Assembly: GCA_012845835.1 (NCBI GenBank)
Contig: JABAKD010000013.1
Location: 8,595,128 to 8,659,127 of the forward strand
Length of the DNA: 64,000 bases
Direction of reading: 5' to 3'
Source of the DNA: Undaria pinnatifida
Taxonomy: Eukaryota; Sar; Phaeophyceae; Laminariales; Alariaceae
The notes below the pieces were generated by a model. The model made no database searches, had not been told where the DNA came from, and saw only the letters and a list, made by a program, of their open reading frames with translations. The stretch's first letter is position 1. Each line of letters begins with the position of its first letter. The position numbers and the translations under genes are program-made. Positions 34,701 through 44,979 of the stretch are shown piece after piece.

Positions 34701-37700
34701 TTCGTGTTCTCCACACACTTCGTTCGACGAGATCAACGATAGCGTCGTGAACTCTGAACGTGGCGAGCTCGTTAGGTGCTCCGACCCCCCCTTGGTGTAC
34801 AGCGCTCACTCTACGGCCGATGATTTGTGGCGGGCGCCGATCAGGCTTCTGTTAAAAGCACATTTGGCGGCTGGTGTGTAGAAAGCTGAGACCAAAACTC
34901 TCTATCGTCTCCCAACGGGCGAAGAACAGAATTTTGAGAGGATGTGACGGAAGAACACAGGACAACACAAGCAACCTTTCACGCCCTTGGGCATAGATCG
35001 AGATGAACTCTTCAGCGTTGTCACCTACACTCATGTGGCCTTGTCCGGAACGAATTAGTGACCATGGGTTGTCTCTATCTCAAGATCGAAGGTCAATCGC
35101 GTTTGGTGGGCAGTGTTGATCAAAGCTTGATGAAAAATAGACACATTGCCGTGTTGGACCGCATGACCAAAAAAGAGACGAAAAAAAATTAGTCATTTTT
35201 TCCCCATAGCGACGTTACCCGGAATATTTCAGCAAATAACCCCCTAAAAAAGTTTGCAAACTTTTTGGCCAAGCTATCGGCTTTCTATTGTCATCGGTCT
35301 TAACTGGGTGTGTGTCCTCATCAAGGATATAGGTCAGCGACTCCCCTTGGAACTACAATGTAGCTTGTACTAGGGTCAACAGGGTAATGTTAATCAATCT
35401 GTGCGCGGAAACTCTAAAACCCGTTTCTGAGGGGTACAAAATCTGACAGTTGTGCAAGGAAAGGCATCAGTTTATCAAGTATATCCTGTAAGTCGTACAA
35501 CCGGTGATTGGAGGGCGGATCTTTTTCAAGGCGTGGGGGCCGGGGGCGTGGGGGGGGGCGGGGTAGTACAGGGGGGGGGAACTCAATATGTGCATCATAA
35601 ACCCGTGAAGGGGACAAATCTGACGGTTGTGGGAGGAACGCATCAGTTTATCATGTATATCCTGTAAATCGTACAACCGGTGAGGAGAGGGGGGGGGTAT
35701 TCGAAAGGGGGGCGGGGGGGAGGGAAAGGAGGAAGGGGGATTGTTGACCGCTTTAGATCGCATAAATATATACCCCGTAGGAACTTACTATACGAATGGT
35801 GCTAGGTCTAGGCGATGGTGGGGGGGGTGAGGAAGGAGGGGGCGTGGAGATGGGTGATAGCAAATATTCTACCTGCGTGTTACATGCAGATGCCCAATAT
35901 TTCGAAGATAAAATATGAAGTGGAAGGGAGGAAAGTTGTTATTACGTGATGTTGGCTTTACTTTGATGCTGTCTATACGAGTACTGCTGCTGTAATGTTT
36001 TCTGGTTATCGCATAAGATAATACGACTACTACAACGGCGGGTACTTATTAGAACTGTGTATATGTAATGTTTCAGTCTGCATGGTACATACAGTATATT
36101 GCAGCGGCGACTTTCATGTAGCCGGCGTAAGTATTCGATTGCAACAATCAGAAAACGGTTACCAGGCATGATACTACGTACTGTTTTTCCGTTATTGTGC
36201 TCAGCATACAGCAGTGCAGTAGCCCCTATTAATATCGTTGTTGACATTTATACTGCTGCGCTGTACGTAGCCAGAAAAAAAAAAAAACTACCCGGCAAAA
36301 AACATACATGAAATTTTTCAGGGCTGTTCACGGGACAGACCCGACCCACGAGATTTTGAAACCCCCCGACCCGACCCGACTCGACCGACTCGACCCGCGA
36401 GATTTTTTTAAAACCTCTTGACCCGACCCGACCCGACCCGCCACACTCCGAGTGACCCATGAGGTGCGGGTTTCATGCGGGTCGGGTCGACTGTAGTCGG
36501 CGGAGGTCAGGCCTTGTTGTTGGTCACAACTAACTCTAGTCGACTGAGTGAAAAAAAAACGTCTACAACATTGGCAAATACTTCAGCGCTCGGCGCAGAA
36601 TCTTCACGGCTGTAGTGGATAAAGCAGGAGTACTGGTACTGTCGTAACCGGTGTGACGTTTTTCTGTGCACCATCGCTGGACTTTTTACTTCAATTTTTC
36701 ATCTATAACCCCCAAAAAGCATAAGTCCCAGCAGCGGTAGGGTGTGAAAAAGGGGATGGGGAAGATGGCCAGAGAGCTGGGGGGCCTCAGTTGGCTGAAT
36801 TGGAGAGACAGGCAGGGAAGTGTTGAGAGACAGGAAGAAGGCCTATTTTACGTGGGGGTGCGTGAGATCAGGGGTTTAGTAAGGAGGTCGGCTAGTCGAT
36901 AGGAGAACTATTGAGGGCAATCCCCACCATCAGCATTTGACAAAAAAAAAATATGGCTGGGGTTCAAAAACTGTGATGACGTGCATCGCTCGCGTTTTTT
37001 ACGCAACAAATCAAGAAAGACGTGACAACAGCAGTTCGAAGCAGGTGCAATATTGAAAGTCTGCGCAGACTAAATGGCGAAAAATTAACGGCCACAATAA
37101 CGGCCACAGGGAATTAATTCGTAATCATGTTTACAGTACACGGTTCCCCTTCGGCACGGGGTCGGCTTGATATCCCGGGGGCGTCGCAAGTCGAAAAAGG
37201 GGGAATACAGGCGTTCCAATGGTATGTATGAGCTACTGTTTTTGCTGCTGCATGCTTCGTATACCTGGTACGATGAGGCCCGACGATGTGTGTTTGATCG
37301 TTGTATTGGACGTTAAAATGTTTGTCGTGGTTCGACCTCATACTGACCGTGCACCAACCACAAAAATACACTGTTCTACTGACACAAAGTCAAGAGCTTG
37401 AAACAGGGCTGTCCTCACTGCTGCTGAGCTGCTGCTGTATACTGATTTTGTGGCTGCTGGGCTGAGCGGCTGCTTTTGAACGAACAATCCACCTGTCTTC
37501 TTGATCGTATTGTGTGCCTATCACAACGCACGGCGGGGCTGGGCGGTTGCTTTTGAAAAAGACAACCCACCGCTCTTCTTGATCGTATTGTGTGCCTATA
37601 TACTCACACATACATACCTGGTACACACCAAAGCGCACACACGTACACATGCACGGAGAAGAACCGTCCGTGGCCATCACAAAGGAGAGAGCTCACAGCA

Positions 37701-40700
37701 CGGGTGCTGTTGTATCGTGACTGCCACAAGTACAGAGCCTTGAGGGCCATGTGTGACTTATTAGCTCAGCAGCGGAGCTGCAAAAGGCAAAAACACGCCG
37801 GTATGGGTTTCTCTGGGCTCGTCGTAACGAAGTAGGCGGCAGTATGGGCCTAGCTCTGTGGGTCTTTCCCGGTGCGACTACCTCCCAGGTACGAGGTGCA
37901 CATCCACTCGAGAAATACTGGCTGCCTGGGTATTATTCTCCAAGGTAGACGGAGGGAGGGAGGCAGTTTTGTCGGGCGAGGTGTGTTACGTGCTGAGTGC
38001 GAGGTGTACAACAGAAGAAGTCATAGGACTAGGTGCAATAGGTACGTATGATATTCGACAGATGTGCTGCTGTTGCTGCTGGCTCTATAATGTATTATGT
38101 AGTTGCGTCGTAGCAGACAGCAGAAGGGGTAAACACCATTGGACTGATGGAAGAGCGGATCGGGCTAATGAAGAATATATTTAAATGTGGGTTTTTCCAT
38201 GCCCCTAATCGCCTCAGCGAGGCGGAACGCAACCCCTTGAAAAAAGGAGCCAGCTCGGCGATGTTGAATGCTCGGAGCACCGCCACGGAGCTCGGCCAGG
38301 ATCCAGACATGCGTCGTAATGTACCGGTGGCCCCCTTGCTTGCCCGGCAGCCTGAAGTGTGAGAAAGAAACTCGGCCGCCGGAGAGCATGCCCCCAAAAG
38401 TGCATTTTTGCATGTAGACATACCGTAGTAATGCTACTGTAGTAGACGTCCCGCGGGGGGCTTCCGATTGTGCAAGCTTGAAAAAGCAACCCGGAGCGTT
38501 TAATACGTGGCCGGGGCATTTGCTGGAAAAAGATCTCGGGCATTTTGCCCCCCCCGGGGCGATACGTAAAAGCAAGAAAAAACGCACACCCCTCACACGC
38601 TCAGCAACAGCGCAGCAGCAGTTGATCATGTCGCAATCCAGCGACACCGACAATGCGCCCAGCACCGATAAAAACACCGAAGGCCACTTAAACTCTTATG
38701 GAAACTTTCGCAGTCCTAGGGCAGCGGCGCTCACGAGGATGGGCACGACGGCACTTGCTCCCGCGCCTGCTGCGCAGGTGGTACGGCGCGGAGTACTCCC
38801 TCGCATTTACCCTCTTGAGCTTGGACCTGGAGCGTTCGTTGTTGCCAAAGGGACAGCATTGCTACTCGACAGCGACAAACCTGAATGTGGCCGAGTGCCC
38901 CCGTCTCCGATACCCCGACGCCGATACCCCGACGCCGATACCCCGACGCCGGCGGCGTCGCGGGAAAACGTGGTGCGGCGGCCGAGCTGGGATAGTTTAT
39001 GTCCGAAGCCGGTATTACCGGCGTATTCGTTCGAGTGGCTGGGTGATAATACGTTTTAAAAGGCAGAAGGTCTTGAAAGTGTTGGTAGTAGTCTGTGGCT
39101 AGTTACCTGTTCTGGGCTGCTTATGCCTGTTTTGCTGTTGCGTAACGCATGTGCAGGCCCATATGTCGACGTTTTTATTTGAACTACCGCCTTGCCTGCT
39201 GCGGAAACAACGCCGATCCCCTCGAGCAAATGTCTTGCCAGCCCCGCCCCGGGCCGTTTATTCCAGTTATGTGTAGGGGGGGGGCATTTTCCATGTGTCC
39301 GGGGCGTTTTCGCGTTTTTGTTTAAATGGGGGGCGTCGGATTATGCTCGTTTCGCTGAAAACGGGGTCTCGGGGCGTTTACTAGCCTTTTTCGGTATTTT
39401 GCATTTAAGCATCTTTCAGACCTGGTATCGTGCAGCAGTAGGTACTAGTATCTGGTACCACAGGTAGCTGATACTTTCATTGCAATTATCACACAGGTAT
39501 AAAAAAATAATATGAAACATATGCCAGGTATATATTTCCGGTATACTCGTAAATCTCTTCTGATGATGTCTAATATGAAGCCCCGCCGTGGGCATACCAG
39601 GTATCAGGTGTAACATATGCCTCGTACAGTCAATTGCCGCATTCCCACCTGTGTCCCACGTCCCTCAGTTTTTGATAATGCTGTTTTATGTCCTCGCCAC
39701 GTCTCGTAGGCAGCGAAGGTTACGGGCGTTTCCAAGGTACTCCACGCTGACAACCCGGCCTATGGGAAATGGGTTGCCGAGAATATTGCCAGAGGTGTGG
39801 CTTCTGTTCAGGTGCGGAGTGCAGAGTCCCAACACACCGATAGACGGCGTTTACACCGAATCGAGTAGATGATAGACGGGATATGACTGCACAGAGTATG
39901 GACCGAAGCAGCCTCGTGGTAATACATTTCACATGCTGTAACAGCTGACAGCAGATTGACCACAGTCGGTTTTAGCGTTTTTTTCTATGATTCGTTAAGC
40001 TCACATCGACACGTTCATGCCGTGATGACATATGAAGCATATCCGTTCATCGTTAACATGGTTAAGAATTACCATCCCAGTGGGAGTTATCAACGGTCAG
40101 GGAAACTTATTTTGGTAAAAAATCGGGGTGCTTTTGCTTACTGCCTATTGTGAACCCTTTTGGGGCCCATGCATCACCAAATAAACGACGGCTGCGGTCT
40201 TATCGAACGCCTAGTAAGAGCGTGCGGCACTACGAGTATCACCATGTTGCACGCGTGCCGTACATCTCCTCGCGTTGCCGTGCGGATATCCTCGCTACCC
40301 AAGTGACTCCGGCTGCTTCGCGTGTCCAATGCTGCAGTCGTCATTTGTTTTGGACGTTTCTCCCTGTTAAGCCCCGAGGGGTTAATGGCATGTTTCGATC
40401 GTCATGTTTCTCCAATAAAATGGCGGCGGTAAAAGTGTTTTGGCTTAATCTCCTTACTGTTAAAGCATGCTTGTTGTAAATGTCAGTTGTTCAAGATTGT
40501 CCTGTGACGCTTCCAAATAGGCGAACCGCATCCCTCTGTCCTCCGCCTCGTCTCGGTATGAAATTGCTCAGGCCGCGAACCCGTACACCCACATTGTGGC
40601 CCTTTCCACCATGGCTGGAAAAAACTTCATGGGTCGCTTAGGGGCAGAGCTTGACTGCGCCCCTGTGACAGATGTCCTCGAAGTCGTCGACGAAGAAACA

Positions 40701-41739
40701 TTTTTACGGCCGATGTATGCTGGAAATGCGGTTGCAACCGTGCGCGCCGCCGGCCCTTTGAAATTACTGACGGTCCGCCCAACATCGTTTGAGAAGGCGG
40801 CGATTGGAAGCGAGACGGCCGCAATAGAGGCGGCGACATCTCCGGCAGACGGAGCCGACGCTGGCCTCGCGTCTTTTGTATCCGAATCTGTTAGCGGAGG
40901 GGATAGGCCGGACCTAACGGCGGCGAGGGTGGTAGTATCTGGCGGTCGGGGAATGAAAGATGGCGACAACTTTAAGATTCTGGAGAAGCTGGCAGACAAA
41001 CTGGGTGGGGCAGTAGGCGCGTCGAGGGCTGCCGTTGATGCAGGTTTCGTGCCAAACGAACTCCAGGTGAGGGGTGCCTGGTATAGCAGCATTATTGATC
41101 ATGGTAGGTTAACACCCCAGAGTTCCGCTTCTCTGCCGCATAAGCTGTCCATCGTCTTGCTGCCGGCACTTTTTTCGTCGACATATTATGTACTGATATG
41201 CCTGGATATACTGCTACATTGGTGATGTCACTGTTGTAACAGTTGTCGCTACTGCAGCTTGTCACCCTGAAGCCATACCGGCATGTGGATGCTTTCAAGT
41301 GTGAGGGTTGATGCTACTTGGAGGCTTGTAGCTGTTTGGGCGTGTTTATGATAGGTACATGAAAAGGTAGTCTAAATTAGATATTTCGAGCTGTGCCGTG
41401 AACTCGGCTCCATTTCTGGCAAATGGTCCCCTGTCTGGTCCTTGGCACGTCTGCAAAAGACGCTCGATGCATGCAGTTGGACCCCAGAGCTTTTGAATAC
41501 TCTATTTGTCGGATCTACCCACTTTCTTGCAGGTGGGCCAAACAGGCAAGGTGGTGGCGCCGGAGCTATACATTGCGGTCGGAATTTCAGGGGCCATTCA
41601 GCACCTGTCGGGCATGAAGGATAGCAAGTGCATCGTCGCCATCAACAAAGACAAGGAGGCCCCCATATTTCAGGCGGCCGACTACGGTTTGGTCGCTGAT
41701 CTTTTTGACGTCGTGCCGGAGCTCGACTCAAAATTGTAA
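28567..41739 (+). CDS. ETFA: Electron transfer flavoprotein alpha subunit (whole gene, 4 exons)
   Basis: Alpha subunit of mitochondrial electron transfer flavoprotein. ETF takes electrons from acyl-CoA and other matrix dehydrogenases and passes them to ETF-ubiquinone oxidoreductase. Exons are 28567-28779, 39710-39811, 40572-41066 and 41533-41739. All junctions are GT-AG and phase 0, giving 338 residues against 333 in human. The first 33 residues ([12 protein letters not shown]...) are basic and fit a mitochondrial presequence. The N-terminal domain starts [10 protein letters not shown]; the C-terminal FAD-binding domain has [54 protein letters not shown] and [20 protein letters not shown], the ETF-alpha signature region. 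ATG 28567 is the only in-frame ATG upstream of the conserved domain. The first intron is 10.9 kb and packed with mobile-element remnants and tandem repeats. The 3' end is convergent with the zinc-finger gene. Confidence 0.93.
29287..30551. mobile_element. TIR element in ETFA intron 1
   Basis: Twenty-base inverted ends: AGAGTTATCTAAAACTCGGA at the left and AGAGTTATCCAAAACTCGGA read inward from the right, one mismatch. Both sides are flanked by ACT, a possible 3-bp target duplication. Subterminal TATCGCGATAT-type words occur near both ends. The middle has a GC-rich stretch with open frames on both strands (29491-29979 plus, no ATG start; 30392-30093 minus), neither recognised. At 1.27 kb without transposase it is a non-autonomous DNA element, possibly carrying captured host sequence. 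Confidence 0.75.
30553..32090 (-). repeat. Inverted arm of repeat families G/H
   Basis: Reverse-complement relatives of 24.3-27.6 kb in scrambled order: the GCACCAACCGAGC...AATGCACGGAGGCGG segment (30553-30660), an A-type monomer (30903-31060), GATCCAATAAC/CCCCAGCTCAG (31225-31265), and two copies of the GC hairpin repeat H (31530-31745 and 31875-32090). Frames of up to 259 codons cross it but are composed of repeat translation. It lies in ETFA intron 1. Confidence 0.7.
32091..32819. other. ETFA intron 1, unassigned part
   Basis: CTG-rich tract at 32310-32400 and a palindromic AGAAATCA / TGATTTCT area at 32620-32700. A short core B end (CATTCCAGCTGTGAGAC) joins directly to the tandem array at 32820. 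Confidence 0.4.
32820..35306 (+). repeat. Three tandem ~0.8-kb units in ETFA intron 1
   Basis: Units begin with CCGGTGACAATGGAAGGCC at 32820, 33698 and 34508, and end near CATCGGTCT. Each contains GCGGCGATCTTGGCCAACAT, GCAATTTCGTGTTCTCCACA, GACCCCCCCTTGGTGTACAG, CCATGGGTTGTCTCTATCTC and AGTTTGCAAACTTTTTGGCC. Unit 1 ends with an extra ~60 bp carrying hairpin core B (33635-33690). Frames across the units are interrupted at different places in each copy, so they are not a tandem gene array as it stands, although the sequence could descend from a coding element. Confidence 0.85.
35307..35760 (+). repeat. Repeat family I, two copies with G-rich tails
   Basis: Two copies of AAATCTGACRGTTGTG...TTTATCAWGTATATCCTGTA...CGTACAACCGGTG (35448-35505 and 35616-35682), each followed by a G-run of up to nine bases. 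The leader GGGTGTGTGTCCTCATCAAG ... GTTAATCAATCTGTG (35307-35410) matches 52420-52545. Family I also occurs twice at 52420-52950. Confidence 0.75.
35761..36318. other. ETFA intron 1, unassigned part
   Basis: G-rich start (35815-35850), then GTAC-rich DNA around 35940-36260. No gene recognised. Confidence 0.4.
36319..36490. mobile_element. Second GACCC-array element
   Basis: Begins CAGGGCTGTTCACGGGACAG and is filled with CCCGACCCGACC-type arrays separated by CGAGATTTT words, like the element at 23649-23870. The right end is not clear; a reverse-oriented GCGGGTCGGGTCGAC lies at about 36478. Confidence 0.55.
36491..38627. other. ETFA intron 1, unassigned part
   Basis: Contains a direct pair of ~75-bp segments with GGCTGGGCGGTTGCTTTTGAA / GGCTGAGCGGCTGCTTTTGAA and TTCTTGATCGTATTGTGTGC (about 37455-37520 and 37535-37600). 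A frame at 38147-38362 is unrecognised. Nothing else is supported. Confidence 0.4.
38628..39059 (+). CDS. Uncertain ORF within ETFA intron 1
   Basis: An ATG-started frame of 143 codons ([19 protein letters not shown]...) with a Ser/Thr/Asp-rich start, an Ala-Pro-rich middle and a 15-bp tandem repeat (CCCCGACGCCGATAC, three units at about 38912-38955) that translates as Pro-Asp/Arg repeats. A second long frame overlaps it in another phase, which argues for chance openness in GC-rich DNA. No homologue recognised. It may be a nested gene or an element remnant. Confidence 0.18.
   Translation: MSQSSDTDNAPSTDKNTEGHLNSYGNFRSPRAAALTRMGTTALAPAPAAQVVRRGVLPRIYPLELGPGAFVVAKGTALLLDSDKPECGRVPPSPIPRRRYPDADTPTPAASRENVVRRPSWDSLCPKPVLPAYSFEWLGDNTF
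39710..39811 (+). CDS. ETFA: ETFA exon 2
   Basis: 34 codons: [19 protein letters not shown] then [15 protein letters not shown]. It matches the animal segment IAKVLVAQ...LLPEELTPLI in position. Acceptor CGTAG|GCA, donor CAG|GTGCGG. Confidence 0.88.
39812..40571. other. ETFA intron 2
   Basis: 760-bp intron. At about 40205-40275 it contains AGAGCGTGCGGCAC ... GCACGCGTGCCGTACATCTC, which resembles 56045-56105 in cbbX intron 2 (AGAGCGTGCAACCG ... CGCGCGTGTCGTACATCTC), probably diverged copies of one repeat. No exon seen between the ETFA exons. Confidence 0.55.
40572..41066 (+). CDS. ETFA: ETFA exon 3
   Basis: 165 codons. Begins [20 protein letters not shown], continues with [10 protein letters not shown], the YAGNAVATV strand, an Ala-rich linker, and the start of the FAD domain ([32 protein letters not shown]). 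The exon is longer than the frame starting at the internal Met 40611, because the reading continues upstream to the acceptor CTCAG|GCC. Confidence 0.93.
41533..41739 (+). CDS. ETFA: ETFA exon 4 and stop
   Basis: 68 codons plus TAA. Carries the FAD-binding signature ([25 protein letters not shown]) and the C-terminal helix [16 protein letters not shown]. Acceptor TTGCAG|GTG. Confidence 0.95.
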   Translation: MGQTGKVVAPELYIAVGISGAIQHLSGMKDSKCIVAINKDKEAPIFQAADYGLVADLFDVVPELDSKL

Positions 41740-42954
41740 TAGCATCGCAATACAACCAGTCGTTAGCAATGCCGAGACTTCAAGACGTGTAAATAGAAAA
41801 TAGAATTATATGTGGCGCAACTGCTATCGCGGGGTAAAACATATATGGGGAAAATTGGAGGTTATTCCTTCGCTAACGGCGCCTGCTGTATTTGCACTGT
41901 GTCTTCCATGCGAAACGGCAGCTTCGGGCCTGTAGTAGAACACAGCCGTTTACTGATGAGCGCATTTGTAAGAGAGCAAAACGACGGGTGCTTTCAGCGG
42001 TCGATGACAACGATCCGGGCAGAAGGATGCATAGTGGGGCTGTCGGGAAAAAATGTTACAAAAAAAATGAAAAATGTCAGCTGTGAGTACGACCGATTGA
42101 AATGGTTTAACTCAACTTTGCAAGCTGCGTGGTACATCTTCTATATTTCGTTCATGACATGGTGTTTGTGAATTAATTATTGGAAAAATCGGGCTACCCG
42201 TGATACCGCAGTTGCCGGTTTTCGCTTCAGCTTTTGACCAGTGAGCGATCATCACAGCAGTCTCCACTCCTCAGTTAATGCCGTTGGTCGCTTCTCATGC
42301 GTTGCACACGCGTTTTAGCGCGTGTGCTTGCAATCACCAGAGGCGTGCAAAGCGAGGTGGTGGGGATGAAGGGGACATGTACAGCTGTATATCAAATGCG
42401 TAGTCGGAGATGGAAAGCTACTTAGCAGCAAGTTGTCGCAAGCTGCTCGGGCCCCTTTCGTTGGCCTGGGCCTATCGCTGGGTGCATGAAACGAGAAGAG
42501 AAGCACGTGACATATCAATAATTATCTTCATTGGGACCTGAAATCCTCAAGCGTGAAACATCTGCGGAGTTGCCCGGACATCGTTTGATACCATGTGTGT
42601 TGCCAATCAATTCAAGTTGCCTTTCGAGCAGCACCGTAGCAGCAATCGCGTGCTCAATCTATGAAGCTTGTAAAAGTTGAGCACAGCAGTGCGAGCATAA
42701 AAACGCCCCTAAGGCAAGCATGCTTTTGCCCATAATAACACCCCCCACAAGCTTGAAGGAAACGACACCTGTCTTTGCGCTCTGCGCCATACTTGATACA
42801 TCACCGAGTGAGATACAAGTGCCCGCCAAGCGACACAAAGCAACAGGAAAACTTCTACCGAAACCAACTTGCTAAGAAAGCAACCACGTACATTGCACGT
42901 GAGCAACTACATGTACGTAATGTTTACTGCTATACGCCTGCACTATCGTCCACA
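41740..42954. other. Convergent intergenic region between ETFA and the zinc-finger gene
   Basis: About 1.2 kb between the two stop codons. It contains a diverged hairpin core A at 42073-42130 (AATGTCAGCTGTGAGTACG ... AACTTTGCAAGCTGCG) and a perfect inverted pair GCGTTGCACACGCGTT / AGCGCGTGTGC near 42299-42328. Both 3' untranslated regions probably lie here; poly(A) sites cannot be assigned. Confidence 0.5.
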
Positions 42955-44979
42955 TCACAGCCATTCCGAAAATTCATCCATATCCTCGGCATCCAACTGA
43001 GGGGGGTCAACAGGCACCGCCGGAACTGGTGCAGGTGTTGGCGCAGGCGTTGGCACTTCCTTGGCAACTGTTGTAAAGGCAACATTAGTAGCCTCTTCGA
43101 AACTGTTTCCTTTCACTGTGGCGAGCCCTTTGCCACTTTGCGGTTTCACGCCAGCCTTTTGGGCCTCTCTCAAGGCTGCCCCCCTCGCCTCAGCTACTTC
43201 AGCTTTCGCCTTCCTACTCTTAATTTCGCCGAGAGAGGTAATTTTGAAGTCCAGCGTTGCCGCTGCCGGTTTGTGCTGCATAGTCTGCCTGGCGGGCAGC
43301 CCTTTCACAGTCAAAACGCTGTCGCCTTTGCTGCCTTCTGTGTGCCTTGTGGGCCGCGCTGCACCTAGACCCTGCGATTTTGACAGCGGCTGCAGTTGGA
43401 GACTGTTGGTCCTCGGGCGGTCAGCGTTAGCGGCTGCACTGTGTAGGCGAGCAGCTTCACCGTGCTGACGAGGAGGCTCATCTCGCTTCCGGAATGGCGA
43501 GCCAGTAGATTCACCGTGCTGGCGGGGAGGCTCTTCTCGCGTCCGGAATGACGGGCCAGCAGATCCGCCGTGCTGATGAGGAGGCTCTTCTCGTGTACGG
43601 AATGGTTGCCCAGCAGATGATCCGCCATGCTGGCGAGGAGGCTCTTCTCGAGTTCGGAATGGCTGCCCAGCAGATCCGCCGTGCTGACGAGGAGGCTCTT
43701 CTCGCGCACGGAATGGCTGCCCAGCAGATCCACCATGCTGGCGAAGAGGCTCTTCTCGGTTCCGGAATGGCGGGGCAGCAGATTCCCCGTGCTGGCGGGG
43801 AGGCTCTTGTTGCGTCCGAAAAGGTGGGGCAGCAGATCCACCGTGCTGGCGAGAAGGCTCCTCTCGCTTGCGGAATAGCGGGGCAGCAGATTCAACGTGC
43901 TGACGAGGAGGCTCTTCTCGCTTCCGGAATAGGTGGCCAGCGCGGTCCGGCCGGGTGTGAATAGGGCCCACAGTCCTTTCCCTTGCGGGAGCTCTTGCCG
44001 CCGGTTGCTTGGCCGGGCCTAAACGTTCCAGCAAAGATAATTTACAACCAGGTGGTGCTGCCCGGCTCTCCGGCATTCCAGGCCGGGGCTCCTGCGCTCT
44101 GACCTGCTCCTTCGCATCTCGTGGCCGTACACGCCTGGTCTCCATTTCGCCGCGGTCATCTTTGAGCAGCTGCAACTCTGCTGCTCTCTTGCGGGTGACG
44201 AAGCCGCCGTCTGACAACGCGATAATACCTGCTTGACTGGGGGCTTTTTCGCGCTGTTGCAACGGAGCGGCAGTCCGGGCTTGATCGTGTCTGCCCTGAA
44301 ACAGGTCACGCTGCTGATGTCCCGTGGCTGACTTGTGCATCTTCGAAGAGACAACGGTGGTCTCCTTGCCTGGTTCCATCGTGCGCACCTCCATCTGAAC
44401 TGGAGGCTGTCTGCTTGGGTCTCCCACGTACGCCTTACCGCCGCCGCCCCCAAAACCCGCTGGTGGGCTCGTCGTGAGCGGCGCACCTCTGAACGTGCTG
44501 TCCTGATGACGTGGTGGCGCCGGTTCACTCTGTCGCACAGCAGACGTACGCGGGAGGTCTTCGCCGTGACCAGAAAAACCTGGCCTGCTGGTTCCTGCAC
44601 CATTTGTCCTGCCCGATCCAAGCTGTTCGCTTTGGGGCTGGGTGCCGTCTCGGCTAGCCGGTGCGCGTGCGAAAGGTTGGCCCGGACCTGGGCGGGTTCG
44701 CGCATCTGGCACAGCCGAGCGTTGTGCTGGGTTGGCAGGATCAGCCTCTTGGCGGTTGCCTCCTTCGGCAGGGACCGCGTGGCTAAAAGGACAAGCATCG
44801 CCCTTGGCGCACTTGCCCTGCGCGAAAAATACGCAAGGTTGCTTGCTACGGTCCACCGCCTCCCATGCCTGTGGGCGCGAGCCTCCCCGACCTCCGGCAA
44901 ATACACCACGACCTCCGCCCATCCCCCGTCCGGCGCCAAATCGCCCCCCGCGTCCCCCAACCGCCCCGTGTCCCCTCGC
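42955..44979 (-). CDS. CCCH zinc-finger protein, last exon
   Basis: 675 codons including the stop. After a Gly/Arg-rich RGG-like region (GRGGRFGAGRGMGGGRG) comes the CCCH finger at roughly exon residues 49-67. The rest is predicted disordered: Pro/Arg/Gln-rich, with a nine-fold 18-residue repeat, then a region TVKGLPARQTMQHKPAAATL ... ITSLGEIKSRKAKAEVAEAR with a likely helix, an Ala/Pro tract and the acidic end DAEDMDEFSEWL. The frame is open further upstream to 45042, but homology and the acceptor ACAG|GCGAGG place the exon start at 44979. RGG and CCCH elements point to RNA binding. A possible upstream exon between 45060 and 45160 was not resolved. Confidence 0.85.
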   Translation of the reverse strand, partial: ARGHGAVGGRGGRFGAGRGMGGGRGVFAGGRGGSRPQAWEAVDRSKQPCVFFAQGKCAKGDACPFSHAVPAEGGNRQEADPANPAQRSAVPDARTRPGPGQPFARAPASRDGTQPQSEQLGSGRTNGAGTSRPGFSGHGEDLPRTSAVRQSEPAPPRHQDSTFRGAPLTTSPPAGFGGGGGKAYVGDPSRQPPVQMEVRTMEPGKETTVVSSKMHKSATGHQQRDLFQGRHDQARTAAPLQQREKAPSQAGIIALSDGGFVTRKRAAELQLLKDDRGEMETRRVRPRDAKEQVRAQEPRPGMPESRAAPPGCKLSLLERLGPAKQPAARAPARERTVGPIHTRPDRAGHLFRKREEPPRQHVESAAPLFRKREEPSRQHGGSAAPPFRTQQEPPRQHGESAAPPFRNREEPLRQHGGSAGQPFRAREEPPRQHGGSAGQPFRTREEPPRQHGGSSAGQPFRTREEPPHQHGGSAGPSFRTREEPPRQHGESTGSPFRKRDEPPRQHGEAARLHSAAANADRPRTNSLQLQPLSKSQGLGAARPTRHTEGSKGDSVLTVKGLPARQTMQHKPAAATLDFKITSLGEIKSRKAKAEVAEARGAALREAQKAGVKPQSGKGLATVKGNSFEEATNVAFTTVAKEVPTPAPTPAPVPAVPVDPPQLDAEDMDEFSEWL

